DNA of 64,000 bases from Rhodoplanes azumiensis (GTDB lineage: Bacteria > Pseudomonadota > Alphaproteobacteria > Rhizobiales > Xanthobacteraceae): NCBI RefSeq assembly GCF_042682915.1, contig NZ_JBHUIW010000001.1:1-64000 (forward strand), in the 5' to 3' direction. Under the pieces are notes generated by a model, which was given only the letters and a program-made list of their open reading frames with translations, was not told the origin of the DNA and did not search any database. This document shows positions 8,038-15,948 of this stretch, piece after piece. Each line of letters starts with the position of its first letter. The stretch's first letter is position 1. The translations under genes and the position numbers were made by a program.

Positions 8038-8420
8038 GGTCTCCTCCCTTCGTGGCGGCCCGACTGACGCGGGCCTGTGACGAGCGACGGCGGGGGCCGC
8101 CGCTCGCATCCGACGAGACGGGGGGACATCCAGGGCTCATGCGCGCGGCGGATGGCGCCGCGCGGGTCCGAACGACCCTCGGCGGCCCGGCGGGCCGACA
8201 CAGCCCCGCTGCGGCGCGGCGCGGGCCGGTCGTGCCTGCGGCCGGGCGGCCGCCTCCCTGGATGTCCCATTCCCGCCCGGCGCCGCGTTGTTGTGCGGGG
8301 GTGCAGCGTCCGGTGAGGCGAAGTTGACCCGAATGCGCGTCCGGGATGAATATCTTTTTCTGGTCCTTTATTGACGATTATTCGGCGTCCTGGGCGCCCG
8401 AACATCGGAATTGGCACATA
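8038..8420. promoter_or_regulatory. divergent livK/araC control region with a 13-bp inverted repeat
   Basis: The 383-base gap holds no supported gene. GGGACATCCAGGG at 8123-8135 is repeated in perfect inverted orientation at 8256-8268, 120 bases apart. Bases 8340-8420 are much richer in A+T than their surroundings and probably contain the araC promoter. The paired sites could be operators for looping by the adjacent AraC-type protein; that is inference. Confidence 0.5.
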
Positions 8421-9371
8421 ATGGGAGAGAAGTGGGTCGAGTCCGGCTCCTCCGGCGTGCATGGCCCGTCGCTTCTGGCGGGCTCGGTGGCGGCCCGCAA
8501 GGTCGCCCTGCAGGCGATCCGTCCGGCCCTGACGGGGCGGGACTGGACGCTCGCGCACGGCGCCGCCGGGCGCCTCTCCCACGCCATCCTGGTGACGTCC
8601 GGGCAGGGGCATCTGGTCGGTCCGGAGCCGCCGCTCGAGGTGTCCGGCCCGGCCCTGGTGTGGGTGCCGCCGCGCGCCGCAGAGCGGCTCCACCTCGAGG
8701 CCGGGGCGAGCGGGTGGCTGCTCGCCATCGCCGACGATCTGCTCGCCGCGACGATCAGCGGCAACGTCGAGTCGGCCGTGCTGGCGACGATCGCAGCGCG
8801 GCTGCTTGCCGTGCCGGTCGGCACGCCCGAGGCGCTCGCCGACCTCGCCCATGCGTTCGCGGCGATCGAGCGCGAGCTCGCGGCCGCGACGCGCGGCGCC
8901 TGGACGGCCGTCACGGCGCATGTCGCGCTGGTGATGGTCGGGCTGTGGCGGGCCTCGGGGATCGAGGCGGCGGCCGGGCGCTCGGGCGGTCCGGCCGCGT
9001 CGATCCTCCAGCGCTTCCGTCATCTCGTCGAGCTGCATTTCCGTGAGCACTGGCGCATCCCGCGCTACGCCGAGGCGCTCGCCGTGTCGCCCGACCGGCT
9101 GCACGCGATCTGCTTGCGCGAGCTCGGCCGCGCGCCGCTCGCGCTGGTGCACGACAGGCTGGCTCGCGAGGCGATGCTGCTGCTGGAGCGCTCGATGCTG
9201 ACGGTCGAGCAGGTGTCGGCCCATCTCGGCTTCAAGGATCCGGCCCACTTCAACCGCTTCTTCAAGGCCCATGCCGGGCTGCCGCCGGGCGCCTTCCGGC
9301 GCGAGACGGCGCGCGCCGCGGCGCGCCGCACCCCGCCGCCGTCGCGCCACTCCTATGCCGACTGGCCGTGA
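8421..9371 (+). CDS. AraC family transcriptional regulator
   Basis: A 316-residue protein with a cupin-like N-terminal sensing half (about residues 20-170) and a C-terminal double helix-turn-helix (about 210-305). The second helix shows the AraC hallmark pattern VEQVSAHLGFKDPAHFNRFFKAHAGLPPGAFR (given by its key elements GFKDPAHFNRFFK and PPGAFR). It probably regulates the divergent Liv cassette in response to the transported compound. The start is uncertain: ATG 8421 is preferred because the 75 bases from the alternative ATG 8346 are A+T-rich and promoter-like, but neither has a strong ribosome binding site. Confidence 0.85.
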   Translation: MGEKWVESGSSGVHGPSLLAGSVAARKVALQAIRPALTGRDWTLAHGAAGRLSHAILVTSGQGHLVGPEPPLEVSGPALVWVPPRAAERLHLEAGASGWLLAIADDLLAATISGNVESAVLATIAARLLAVPVGTPEALADLAHAFAAIERELAAATRGAWTAVTAHVALVMVGLWRASGIEAAAGRSGGPAASILQRFRHLVELHFREHWRIPRYAEALAVSPDRLHAICLRELGRAPLALVHDRLAREAMLLLERSMLTVEQVSAHLGFKDPAHFNRFFKAHAGLPPGAFRRETARAAARRTPPPSRHSYADWP

Positions 9372-9396
9372 ACGCGCCGGGCCGCGCGCGTGCGCG

Positions 9397-10323
9397 TCAC
9401 CGCCCCTTGGCTTTCGGCACCGCCGGCAGGAACGCGCCGCCTTCCTTCGCGAGGAACGACCTCAGCGCCTGGGCCGCGGGGAGCAGGCGGCGCGACTCCA
9501 GGCGCACCACGAACCAGGCGCGTTCGAGCGGCAGGCCCTCGACGGCGAGAACCTTGAGGCGGCCGTCGGCGAGCTCGGCCGCGATCGTGTGGGCCGAGAT
9601 GAAGGCGAGGCCGAGACCCGCCATCACGGCCTGCTTGATCGTCTCGTTGGAGCCGATCTCCATGCCGATCGCGGGGGTGAGGCCGGCTTTCGTGAAGAAG
9701 CTCTCCATCAGGGTGCGGGTGCCGGAGCCGGGCTCGCGCACCAGGAAGGTCTCGCCGGCCAGCATCTGCGGGGCGAGGCGCCGCCGCTTCGCCAGCGGAT
9801 GGTCGGGCGGCGCGACGACGACGTGCGGATGCGCGCCGATGCGGTCGCTCTCGATCGCGAGGCCTTCGGGCGGGCGCCCCATGACGCAGACGTCGAGCAG
9901 CCCGGTCTCGAACTGGGCGACGATGTCGCGCCGGTTGCCGACCACGAGCTGCAGCTCGACCTTCGGGTGCTTCTTCGCGAAGGCCGCCAGCATGCGCGGC
10001 GCGAAATACTTGGCGGTCGAGACGACGCCGACCGTCACGCGCCCGGCGTCGAGCGATTTGAGCGAGGCGAGCGCCTCGCGGCACTCCCCGAGCGCCGCCT
10101 CGACCTTGCGGGCGGCGAGCAGCAGCTCCTGGCCGGCCGCCGTGGGCGTGAGGCCGCGGCCGTCGCGGTCGAACAGCGGCAGGCCGATCTCCTCCTCGAG
10201 CTGGCGCATCTGCATGGTCACGGCCGGCGGCGTGACGTGGTTCGCTTCCGCCGCCGCGGCGAAGCTGCCGAGCGCGGCGGCGCTGTCGATCAGGCGGAGC
10301 TGCTTGAGCGTGATGTTGCGCAT
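9397..10323 (-). CDS. cbbR: LysR-type regulator CbbR of the Calvin-cycle operon
   Basis: A 308-residue LysR protein: winged helix at residues 1-65 (TLKQLRLIDSAAALGSFAAA ... LPLFDRDGRGLTPTAAG) followed by a periplasmic-binding-like effector domain. It is divergent from cbbL with only 121 bases between the two start codons, the classic cbbR-cbbL arrangement. CbbR activates cbb transcription when cells fix CO2, sensing metabolites such as NADPH, RuBP or phosphoenolpyruvate depending on species. Two TNA-N7-TNA boxes lie between the genes. It ends 25 bases from the convergent AraC gene. Confidence 0.95.
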   Translation of the reverse strand: MRNITLKQLRLIDSAAALGSFAAAAEANHVTPPAVTMQMRQLEEEIGLPLFDRDGRGLTPTAAGQELLLAARKVEAALGECREALASLKSLDAGRVTVGVVSTAKYFAPRMLAAFAKKHPKVELQLVVGNRRDIVAQFETGLLDVCVMGRPPEGLAIESDRIGAHPHVVVAPPDHPLAKRRRLAPQMLAGETFLVREPGSGTRTLMESFFTKAGLTPAIGMEIGSNETIKQAVMAGLGLAFISAHTIAAELADGRLKVLAVEGLPLERAWFVVRLESRRLLPAAQALRSFLAKEGGAFLPAVPKAKGR

Positions 10324-10347
10324 GGGGCGGTCCGTCGGCGCGCCGGT

Positions 10348-10391
10348 TAAGTCCGGCTGAACGCAAGCTTCAGAACATTAAAATTTACTGA
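10348..10391. promoter_or_regulatory. two CbbR (LysR-type) binding boxes upstream of cbbL
   Basis: Two exact TNA-N7-TNA matches, TAA-GTCCGGC-TGA at 10348-10360 and TAA-AATTTAC-TGA at 10379-10391, start 31 bases apart, about three helical turns. This is the consensus for CbbR operators and fits recruitment and activation sites. The function is inferred from position and consensus. Confidence 0.6.
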
Positions 10392-10444
10392 CGCATTCGG
10401 AAATTGCAATGTCCGTCGCGAGGACAGCCGAGGAGCCCTATTCG

Positions 10445-11959
10445 ATGACCAGCGTCACGTCGCTCGCCCCCACCGCCCCGCAGGGCGCCGCGCCCCAGGG
10501 CAGTGCGCCGCAAGGCGCCATCACGGACGCCAAGAAGCGCTACGCCGCGGGCGTGCTGAAATACGCGCAGATGGGCTACTGGGACGGCGACTACGAGCCG
10601 AAGGACACGGATCTGCTCGCGGTGTTCCGTATCACCCCGCAGGAGGGCGTCGATCCGATCGAGGCGGCCGCGGCGGTCGCCGGCGAGAGCTCCACGGCGA
10701 CCTGGACGGTGGTGTGGACCGACCGGCTCACCGCCTGCGACAGCTATCGCGGCAAGGCCTACAAGGTCGAGCCGGTGCCGGGCCAGCCGGGCCAGTATTT
10801 CGTCTACATCGCCTACGACCTGATCCTGTTCGAGGAAGGCTCGATCGCCAACCTCACCGCCTCGATCATCGGCAACGTGTTCTCGTTCAAGCCGCTGAAG
10901 GCGGCGCGGCTGGAGGACATGCGGCTGCCGGTCGCCTATGTGAAGACGTTCAAGGGGCCGCCGACCGGCATCGTGGTCGAGCGCGAGCGGCTGAACTGTT
11001 TCGGCCGTCCGCTGCTCGGCGCCACCATCAAGCCGAAGCTCGGCCTGTCGGGCAAGAACTACGGCCGCGTCGTCTACGAGGCGCTGCGCGGCGGCCTCGA
11101 TTTCACCAAGGACGACGAGAACATCAACTCGCAGCCCTTCATGCACTGGCGCGACCGCTTCCTCTACTGCATGGAGGGCGTCAACCAAGCGACGGCGCGC
11201 ACCGGCGAGGTGAAGGGTCACTATCTCAACGTCACGGCCGGCACCATGGAGGAGATGTACCGGCGCGCCGAGTTCGCCAAGCAGCTCGGCTCCGTGATCG
11301 TGATGGTCGATCTGGTGATCGGCTGGACCGCGATCCAGTCGATGGCCGAGTGGGCGCGCGCCAACGACATGATCCTGCACATGCATCGCGCCGGCCACGG
11401 CACCTACACGCGGCAGAAGAGCCACGGCGTGTCGTTCCGGGTGATCGCCAAGTGGCTGCGCCTCGCCGGCGTCGACCACCTGCACGCCGGCACGGCGGTC
11501 GGCAAGCTGGAGGGCGACCCGATGACCGTGCAGGGCTACTACAACATCTGCCGCGAGCGCACGAACGCCGTCGATCTGCCGCGCGGGCTGTTCTTCGAGC
11601 AGGACTGGGCCGACATCCGCCGCGTCATGCCGGTCGCCTCGGGCGGCATCCATGCGGGGCAGATGCACCAGCTCATCAACCTGTTCGGCGACGACGTGGT
11701 GCTGCAGTTCGGCGGCGGCACGATCGGCCACCCGATGGGCATCGAGGCGGGCGCCATCGCCAACCGCGTCGCCCTGGAGGCCATGGTGCTGGCCCGCAAC
11801 GAAGGCCGCGACATCATGGCGGACGGCCCGGAGATCCTGCAGGCCGCCGCGAAGTGGTGCAAGCCGCTGGAGGCGGCCCTGCACACCTGGGGCTCGGTGA
11901 CGTTCGACTACACCTCGACCGACACCTCGGACTTCGTGCCCACCGCCTCGGTGGCGTGA
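10445..11959 (+). CDS. cbbL: ribulose-1,5-bisphosphate carboxylase/oxygenase large subunit, red-type (form IC)
   Basis: Catalyses carboxylation of ribulose-1,5-bisphosphate, the CO2-fixing step. All active-site elements are present: Lys196 in TIKPKLGLSG, the carbamylated Lys222 in FTKDDENINSQ with the metal ligands Asp/Glu, the HRAGHGTYTRQ loop, and loop-6 Lys in VGKLEGDP. Overall similarity is to proteobacterial form IC enzymes, and a cbbX activase gene follows. The start at 10445 is preferred because GAGGAG lies nine bases upstream; ATG 10409 would add twelve residues without a good site. The 504-residue product is about 18 longer than usual because of an N-terminal PQGAAPQGSAPQGA repeat ahead of the conserved ITDAKKRYAAGV. 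It heads the cbbLSXFPT operon. Confidence 0.97.
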   Translation: MTSVTSLAPTAPQGAAPQGSAPQGAITDAKKRYAAGVLKYAQMGYWDGDYEPKDTDLLAVFRITPQEGVDPIEAAAAVAGESSTATWTVVWTDRLTACDSYRGKAYKVEPVPGQPGQYFVYIAYDLILFEEGSIANLTASIIGNVFSFKPLKAARLEDMRLPVAYVKTFKGPPTGIVVERERLNCFGRPLLGATIKPKLGLSGKNYGRVVYEALRGGLDFTKDDENINSQPFMHWRDRFLYCMEGVNQATARTGEVKGHYLNVTAGTMEEMYRRAEFAKQLGSVIVMVDLVIGWTAIQSMAEWARANDMILHMHRAGHGTYTRQKSHGVSFRVIAKWLRLAGVDHLHAGTAVGKLEGDPMTVQGYYNICRERTNAVDLPRGLFFEQDWADIRRVMPVASGGIHAGQMHQLINLFGDDVVLQFGGGTIGHPMGIEAGAIANRVALEAMVLARNEGRDIMADGPEILQAAAKWCKPLEAALHTWGSVTFDYTSTDTSDFVPTASVA

Positions 11960-11990
11960 CGGGGGCTCGCCCCCGGCCCCCGGACCTTTC

Positions 11991-12104
11991 CCGCCCTCAC
12001 CCTGAGGAGCGCCGAAGGCGCGTCTCGAAGGGCGAGGGCGGCCCCGACCGGAGCCTGTGGCCTCATGGTTCGAGGCTCGCCTTCGGCGAGCACCTCACCA
12101 TGAG
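11991..12104. repeat. inverted-repeat element between cbbL and cbbS
   Basis: Contains CCGCCCTCACCCTGAGGAGCG, GCCGAAGGCGCG and CTCGAAGGGCGAGGGCGG, then a second hairpin, GCTCGCCTTCGGCGAGC, flanked by CCTCATGGTTCGAGG and CCTCACCATGAGG. It is related to 6670-6778. Such stems between large and small subunit genes can fix relative mRNA amounts; no gene is present. Confidence 0.65.
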
Positions 12105-12145
12105 GGGAGATTCAGAATTCGTCGCATCGCGACCAGGAGCAGATC

Positions 12146-12535
12146 ATGCCGAAGATCACGCAAGGGGCGTTCTCGTTCCTTCCCGACCTCACCGACCCGC
12201 AGATCGCCGCGCAGATCGAGTACGCGCTGGAGCAGGGCTGGGCCGTCAGCCTCGAGTTCACCGACGACCCGCATCCCCGCAACACCTATTGGGACATGTG
12301 GGGCATCCCGATGTTCGACCTGAAGGACGCCGCCGGCGTGATGGGCGAGCTGAAGGCTTGCCGCGAGGCCCATCCGGACTGCTACATCCGCCTGTCGGCC
12401 TTCGACTCGACCCGCGGCTGGGAGACGGTGCGGCTCGCCTTCATGGTCCACCGGCCGAAGGTCGAGGCCCGGTTCCGCCTGGAGCGCACCGAGGGTCCGG
12501 GCCGGGTGCAGCACTATTCGGTGGTGCGGGCCTGA
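12146..12535 (+). CDS. cbbS: ribulose-1,5-bisphosphate carboxylase/oxygenase small subunit
   Basis: A 129-residue small subunit that caps the L8S8 RuBisCO. The N-terminus KITQGAFSFLPDLTDPQI and the segment GWAVSLEFTDDPHPRNTYWDMWGIPMF (seen as the motifs EFTDDPHPRN and YWDMWGIPMF) are typical of red-type small subunits, as is the C-terminal hairpin extension ending RVQHYSVVRA. The ATG at 12146 follows CCAGGAGCAGATC, a clear ribosome binding site. It lies 186 bases after cbbL, an unusually wide gap filled by a repeat, and 141 bases before cbbX. Confidence 0.96.
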   Translation: MPKITQGAFSFLPDLTDPQIAAQIEYALEQGWAVSLEFTDDPHPRNTYWDMWGIPMFDLKDAAGVMGELKACREAHPDCYIRLSAFDSTRGWETVRLAFMVHRPKVEARFRLERTEGPGRVQHYSVVRA

Positions 12536-12544
12536 GCCACGCTG

Positions 12545-12650
12545 GTCATTCCGGGGCGTCGCGGAGCGACGACCCTGGATTCCAGACGCGGGGGACGGAG
12601 CTTGTCGCCGGAGTCCGGGTGCGCGCCGGCGGCGCGCCGCGGAACGAGCA
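12545..12650. repeat. GTCATTCCGGGG-type inverted repeat between cbbS and cbbX
   Basis: Starts GTCATTCCGGGGCGTCGCGGAGCGACG and includes GGATTCCAGACGC and CGCGCCGGCGGCGCGCCGCGG. It is a degenerate member of the family seen well preserved at 14789-14891 and 54286-54388. Confidence 0.55.
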
Positions 12651-12676
12651 GGCGGGTGCGTGAGCGGGAGACGGTC

Positions 12677-13612
12677 ATGACCATCGGCACGATCGGGACG
12701 GGGCAGGCGGTGCCGGTCGCCGCCGGCACGGCGGGGGAAAACCCGGCCGACACCCGCGTCGATCTCAAGGCGCTCTGTCACGAGACCCAGATCGACGCGG
12801 TCTTGGCCGAGCTCGACGCCGCGTTGATCGGCCTGAAGCCGGTGAAGCGGCGCATCCGCGAGATCGCCGCCTATCTGCTGGTCGACAAGGCGCGCCGCAC
12901 GCTCGGGCTCACGGCGACGCCGCCGACCCTGCACATGGCGTTCACGGGCAATCCCGGCACCGGCAAGACGACGGTGGCGCTGCGCATGGCGAGCATCCTG
13001 CATCGCCTCGGCTATGTGCGGAAAGGCCACCTCGTCTCGGTGACGCGCGACGATCTGGTCGGCCAATATATCGGCCACACGGCGCCGAAGACCAAGGAAG
13101 TGCTCAAGCGCGCCATGGGCGGCGTCCTGTTCATCGACGAGGCCTATTATCTCTACCGACCCGAGAACGAGAAGGACTACGGCCAGGAGGCGATCGAGAT
13201 CCTGCTCCAGGTGATGGAGAACCAGCGCGAGGATCTGGTGGTGATCCTGGCCGGCTACGGCGACCGCATGGAGACGTTCTTCTCGGCGAACCCGGGCTTC
13301 CGCTCGCGCATCACGCATCACATCGATTTTCCGGACTACGACGACGCCGAGCTGGTCGCCATCACCGAGACGCTCGCGGCCGCGGAGGGCTATCGCTTCG
13401 ACGAGGCGGGGCGGGCGGCGCTGGTCGACTACGTCACGGCACGGCGAAAGAAGCCGTCGTTCGCGAACGCGCGCTCGATGCGCAACGCCTTCGACCGGGC
13501 GCGGCTGCGCCAGGCGATGCGGCTGTTCGACCAGGACGCGCCGGTCGACCAGGAGGCGCTGCGCACCATCACGGCGGCGGACATCCGTGCCAGCCGGGTT
13601 TTTTCGGACTGA
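12677..13612 (+). CDS. cbbX: red-type RuBisCO activase CbbX (AAA+ ATPase)
   Basis: A 311-residue AAA+ remodelling ATPase that removes inhibitory sugar phosphates from red-type RuBisCO by pulling the large-subunit C-terminus. Walker A is GNPGTGKTT, Walker B VLFIDEAYYLYRP, and sensor/arginine-finger regions follow (FSANPGFRSRITHHIDFPDY). The length matches known CbbX. ATG 12677 is chosen over the longer frame because GGGAG is just upstream and the CbbX core begins near residue 30. Its position directly after cbbS is the standard red-type order and independently supports form IC assignment of cbbL. Confidence 0.96.
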   Translation: MTIGTIGTGQAVPVAAGTAGENPADTRVDLKALCHETQIDAVLAELDAALIGLKPVKRRIREIAAYLLVDKARRTLGLTATPPTLHMAFTGNPGTGKTTVALRMASILHRLGYVRKGHLVSVTRDDLVGQYIGHTAPKTKEVLKRAMGGVLFIDEAYYLYRPENEKDYGQEAIEILLQVMENQREDLVVILAGYGDRMETFFSANPGFRSRITHHIDFPDYDDAELVAITETLAAAEGYRFDEAGRAALVDYVTARRKKPSFANARSMRNAFDRARLRQAMRLFDQDAPVDQEALRTITAADIRASRVFSD

Positions 13613-13706
13613 CATTTCGGCCGGCACCGCGACTATGGTGGCCGGCACAGAGGCAAGAGCGACGGACAGAGGCGGCAGGCAAAAGACGGCGGGACGGGGA
13701 AGCACC

Positions 13707-14750
13707 ATGGCGGACACACTCGACGGATATCTGGCACGCTGGGCCGGCACCGACCCGACCCGTGACGCGGTGCGCAAGGTGCTGGTGGCGATCGCCGGCG
13801 CGACGGCGACCATCTCGGCCATCGTCGCCGACGGCCCGCTCGCCGGCGAGCTCTCGGCGACGCTCGGCAAGGGCGCGGACGGCTACGACGAGCAGAAGGA
13901 GCTCGACGTGCGCGCCGACGCCCTGCTGTTCGAGGCCCTGAAGGGGGCGCCGGTCGCCGCCTATGCGTCCGAGGAGGCCGAACTGCCGGTCGCCGTCAAC
14001 GCGGGCGCGCCGCTGCTGGTCGCCGTCGATCCGCTCGACGGCTCCTCCAACATCGACACCGACGTGACCATCGGCACCATCTTCTCGGTGCTGCCGGTTC
14101 CCGACGACATCGACCCGGTGTCCGAGGCGGCGTTCTTCCAGAAGGGGCGTGATCAGCTCGCGGCCGGCTACACGGTCTATGGGCCGCACACCGCGCTGGT
14201 GCTCAGCGTCGGCGAGGGGACGGCCCACTTCGTGCTCGATCGCACGTCCGGCACCTATCGGCTGATCAGCGAGCGGGTGACGATTCCGGCGAGCGCGAAA
14301 GAGTTCGCCATCAACATGTCGAACCACCGCCACTGGGACGACCGGCTGCGCCTCTACATCGACGATCTCCTGCAGGGCAAGGACGGCCCGCGCGAGGCCG
14401 ACTACAACATGCGCTGGATCGCCTCGATGGTGGCGGAGGCGCATCGCATCATCATCCGGGGCGGCATCTATCTGTATCCGGCCGACACCCGCGCCGGCTA
14501 CACGCAGGGCCGCCTGCGCCTGATCTACGAGGCGTTCCCGATCGCGCTCCTGATGGAGCAGTCGGGCGCCGCGGCGACCGACGGCCGCACGCCCATCCTC
14601 GACCTCGTGCCGGAGAAGCTGCATCAGCGTGTCCCGCTGATCTTCGGCTCGCGCGAGAAGGTGGAGCGGGTGTCGAACTATCTCACGGCACCCGGCGAGA
14701 TCGCGGAGCGCTCGCCGCTGTTCTCCAAGCGGGGCCTGCTCACGGCATGA
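13707..14750 (+). CDS. cbbF: fructose-1,6-bisphosphatase class I
   Basis: A 347-residue metal-dependent class I fructose-1,6-bisphosphatase of the Calvin cycle (it may also hydrolyse sedoheptulose-1,7-bisphosphate). The catalytic metal-binding loop DPLDGSSNIDTD is intact, with the earlier acidic residues in KELDVRAD and YASEEAE, and the substrate-binding region GGIYLYPAD and GRLRLIYEAFP. The start at 13707 is preceded by GGGGAAGCACC; the 40 codons of upstream open frame are not family-like. It lies 94 bases after cbbX in the operon. Confidence 0.95.
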   Translation: MADTLDGYLARWAGTDPTRDAVRKVLVAIAGATATISAIVADGPLAGELSATLGKGADGYDEQKELDVRADALLFEALKGAPVAAYASEEAELPVAVNAGAPLLVAVDPLDGSSNIDTDVTIGTIFSVLPVPDDIDPVSEAAFFQKGRDQLAAGYTVYGPHTALVLSVGEGTAHFVLDRTSGTYRLISERVTIPASAKEFAINMSNHRHWDDRLRLYIDDLLQGKDGPREADYNMRWIASMVAEAHRIIIRGGIYLYPADTRAGYTQGRLRLIYEAFPIALLMEQSGAAATDGRTPILDLVPEKLHQRVPLIFGSREKVERVSNYLTAPGEIAERSPLFSKRGLLTA

Positions 14751-14788
14751 GATGATGCTTTCCGAGAATTGATTCGAACCATTTCCCG

Positions 14789-14891
14789 GTCATTCCGGGG
14801 CGCCGCACGGCGGCGAACCCGGAATCCAGCCGAACTCTCCGTCGTCGCCGCTGGATTCCGAGTTCGCACCTGCGGTGCGCCCGGAATGACG
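14789..14891. repeat. GTCATTCCGGGG-type inverted repeat between cbbF and cbbP
   Basis: A near-palindromic 103-base element: GTCATTCCGGGGCGCCGC...CGAACCCGGAATCCAG and, in reverse, CTGGATTCCGAGTTCGCAC...GCGCCCGGAATGAC. Its best second copy is at 54286-54388. No gene lies in this gap. Confidence 0.7.
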
Positions 14892-14918
14892 GCAGACTGA
14901 ACTTCCGGGTCGAGAACA

Positions 14919-15797
14919 ATGTCCGTCAAGCATCCGATCATCTCGGTCACCGGCTCCTCGGGAGCGGGCACCACCACGGTGAAGCACACCTTCGACCAGA
15001 TCTTCCGCCGCGAGGGCATCACGGCGGTGTCGATCGAGGGCGACGCCTTCCATCGCTACGACCGCGCCGCCATGAAGGCCGAGATCGCACGGCGCGCCGC
15101 CGAAGGCGATCAGACCTTCAGCCATTTCAACATCGAGGCCAACGAGCTCGAGGAGCTCGAGCGAGTGTTTCGCGACTACGGACTCACCGGCAAGGGGCGC
15201 ACGCGGCACTACGTCCACGACGACAAGGAGGCCGAGTGCTACGGCGTGCCGCCCGGCACCTTCACGGACTGGGCGCCGTTCGAGGAGAAGTCGGATCTCC
15301 TGTTCTACGAGGGCTTGCACGGGGCGGTCGCGACCGACACGATCAACATCGCCCAGTATGCCGACCTCAAGATCGGCGTCGTGCCGGTGATCAATCTCGA
15401 ATGGATCCAGAAGATTCATCGCGATCGCGCGGCGCGCGGCTACTCGACCGAGGCCGTCACCGACACGATCCTGCGCCGCATGCACGCCTACGTGCACGTG
15501 ATCTGCCCGCAGTTCACCGAGACCGACATCAACTTCCAGCGGGTGCCCACCGTCGACACGTCGAATCCGCTGGTCGCCCGCTGGATCCCGACGCCGGACG
15601 AGTCGATGGTGGTGATCCGCTTCAAGAACCCGCGCGGCATCGACTTCGCCTATCTGCGCACCATGATCGACGGCAGCTTCATGAGCCGCGCCAACTCGAT
15701 CGTGATTCCGGGTGGCAAGCTCGACCTCGCCATGCAGCTCATCCTCACGCCGATGATCCTCAAGCTCGTCGAGCGCAAGCGCCGCGCGCTGGCGTGA
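14919..15797 (+). CDS. cbbP: phosphoribulokinase
   Basis: A 292-residue phosphoribulokinase of the bacterial class I type; it phosphorylates ribulose-5-phosphate to RuBP, the RuBisCO substrate. The P-loop is GSSGAGTTT, the catalytic region includes IEGDAFHRYDR, and conserved segments FSHFNIEANE, GLHGAV and QKIHRDRAARGYSTEAV follow. Proteobacterial enzymes of this type are allosterically activated by NADH. The start is preceded by CGGGTCGAGAACA, only a weak ribosome binding site. It is fifth in the cbb operon. Confidence 0.96.
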   Translation: MSVKHPIISVTGSSGAGTTTVKHTFDQIFRREGITAVSIEGDAFHRYDRAAMKAEIARRAAEGDQTFSHFNIEANELEELERVFRDYGLTGKGRTRHYVHDDKEAECYGVPPGTFTDWAPFEEKSDLLFYEGLHGAVATDTINIAQYADLKIGVVPVINLEWIQKIHRDRAARGYSTEAVTDTILRRMHAYVHVICPQFTETDINFQRVPTVDTSNPLVARWIPTPDESMVVIRFKNPRGIDFAYLRTMIDGSFMSRANSIVIPGGKLDLAMQLILTPMILKLVERKRRALA

Positions 15798-15808
15798 TGT
15801 CCCGACTC

Positions 15809-15894
15809 GTCATGGCCGGGCTCGTCCCGGCCATTCACGAAGCCAAAGCGCGGCGGGCAAGACCGTGGATGGCCGCGACAGGCCCGGCCGTGAC
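15809..15894. repeat. GTCATGGCCGGG-type inverted repeat between cbbP and cbbT
   Basis: GTCATGGCCGGGCTCGTCCC...CATTCACG on one side and CGTGGATGGCCG...CAGGCCCGGCCGTGAC on the other form an imperfect 86-base palindrome. This core is distinct from the two other repeat families seen in the same operon. Confidence 0.65.
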
Positions 15895-15948
15895 GGCCGA
15901 GAGGCCGGCATTCCGAAATCGAGAGACAAAGACCGGGGAGACACCACC

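Noticed and set aside
10714..12663. 649-codon frame overlapping cbbL and cbbS
   Set aside because: It is a shifted reading of cbbL and cbbS; its translation is Arg/Gly-rich low complexity, while both RuBisCO genes are unmistakable in other frames.
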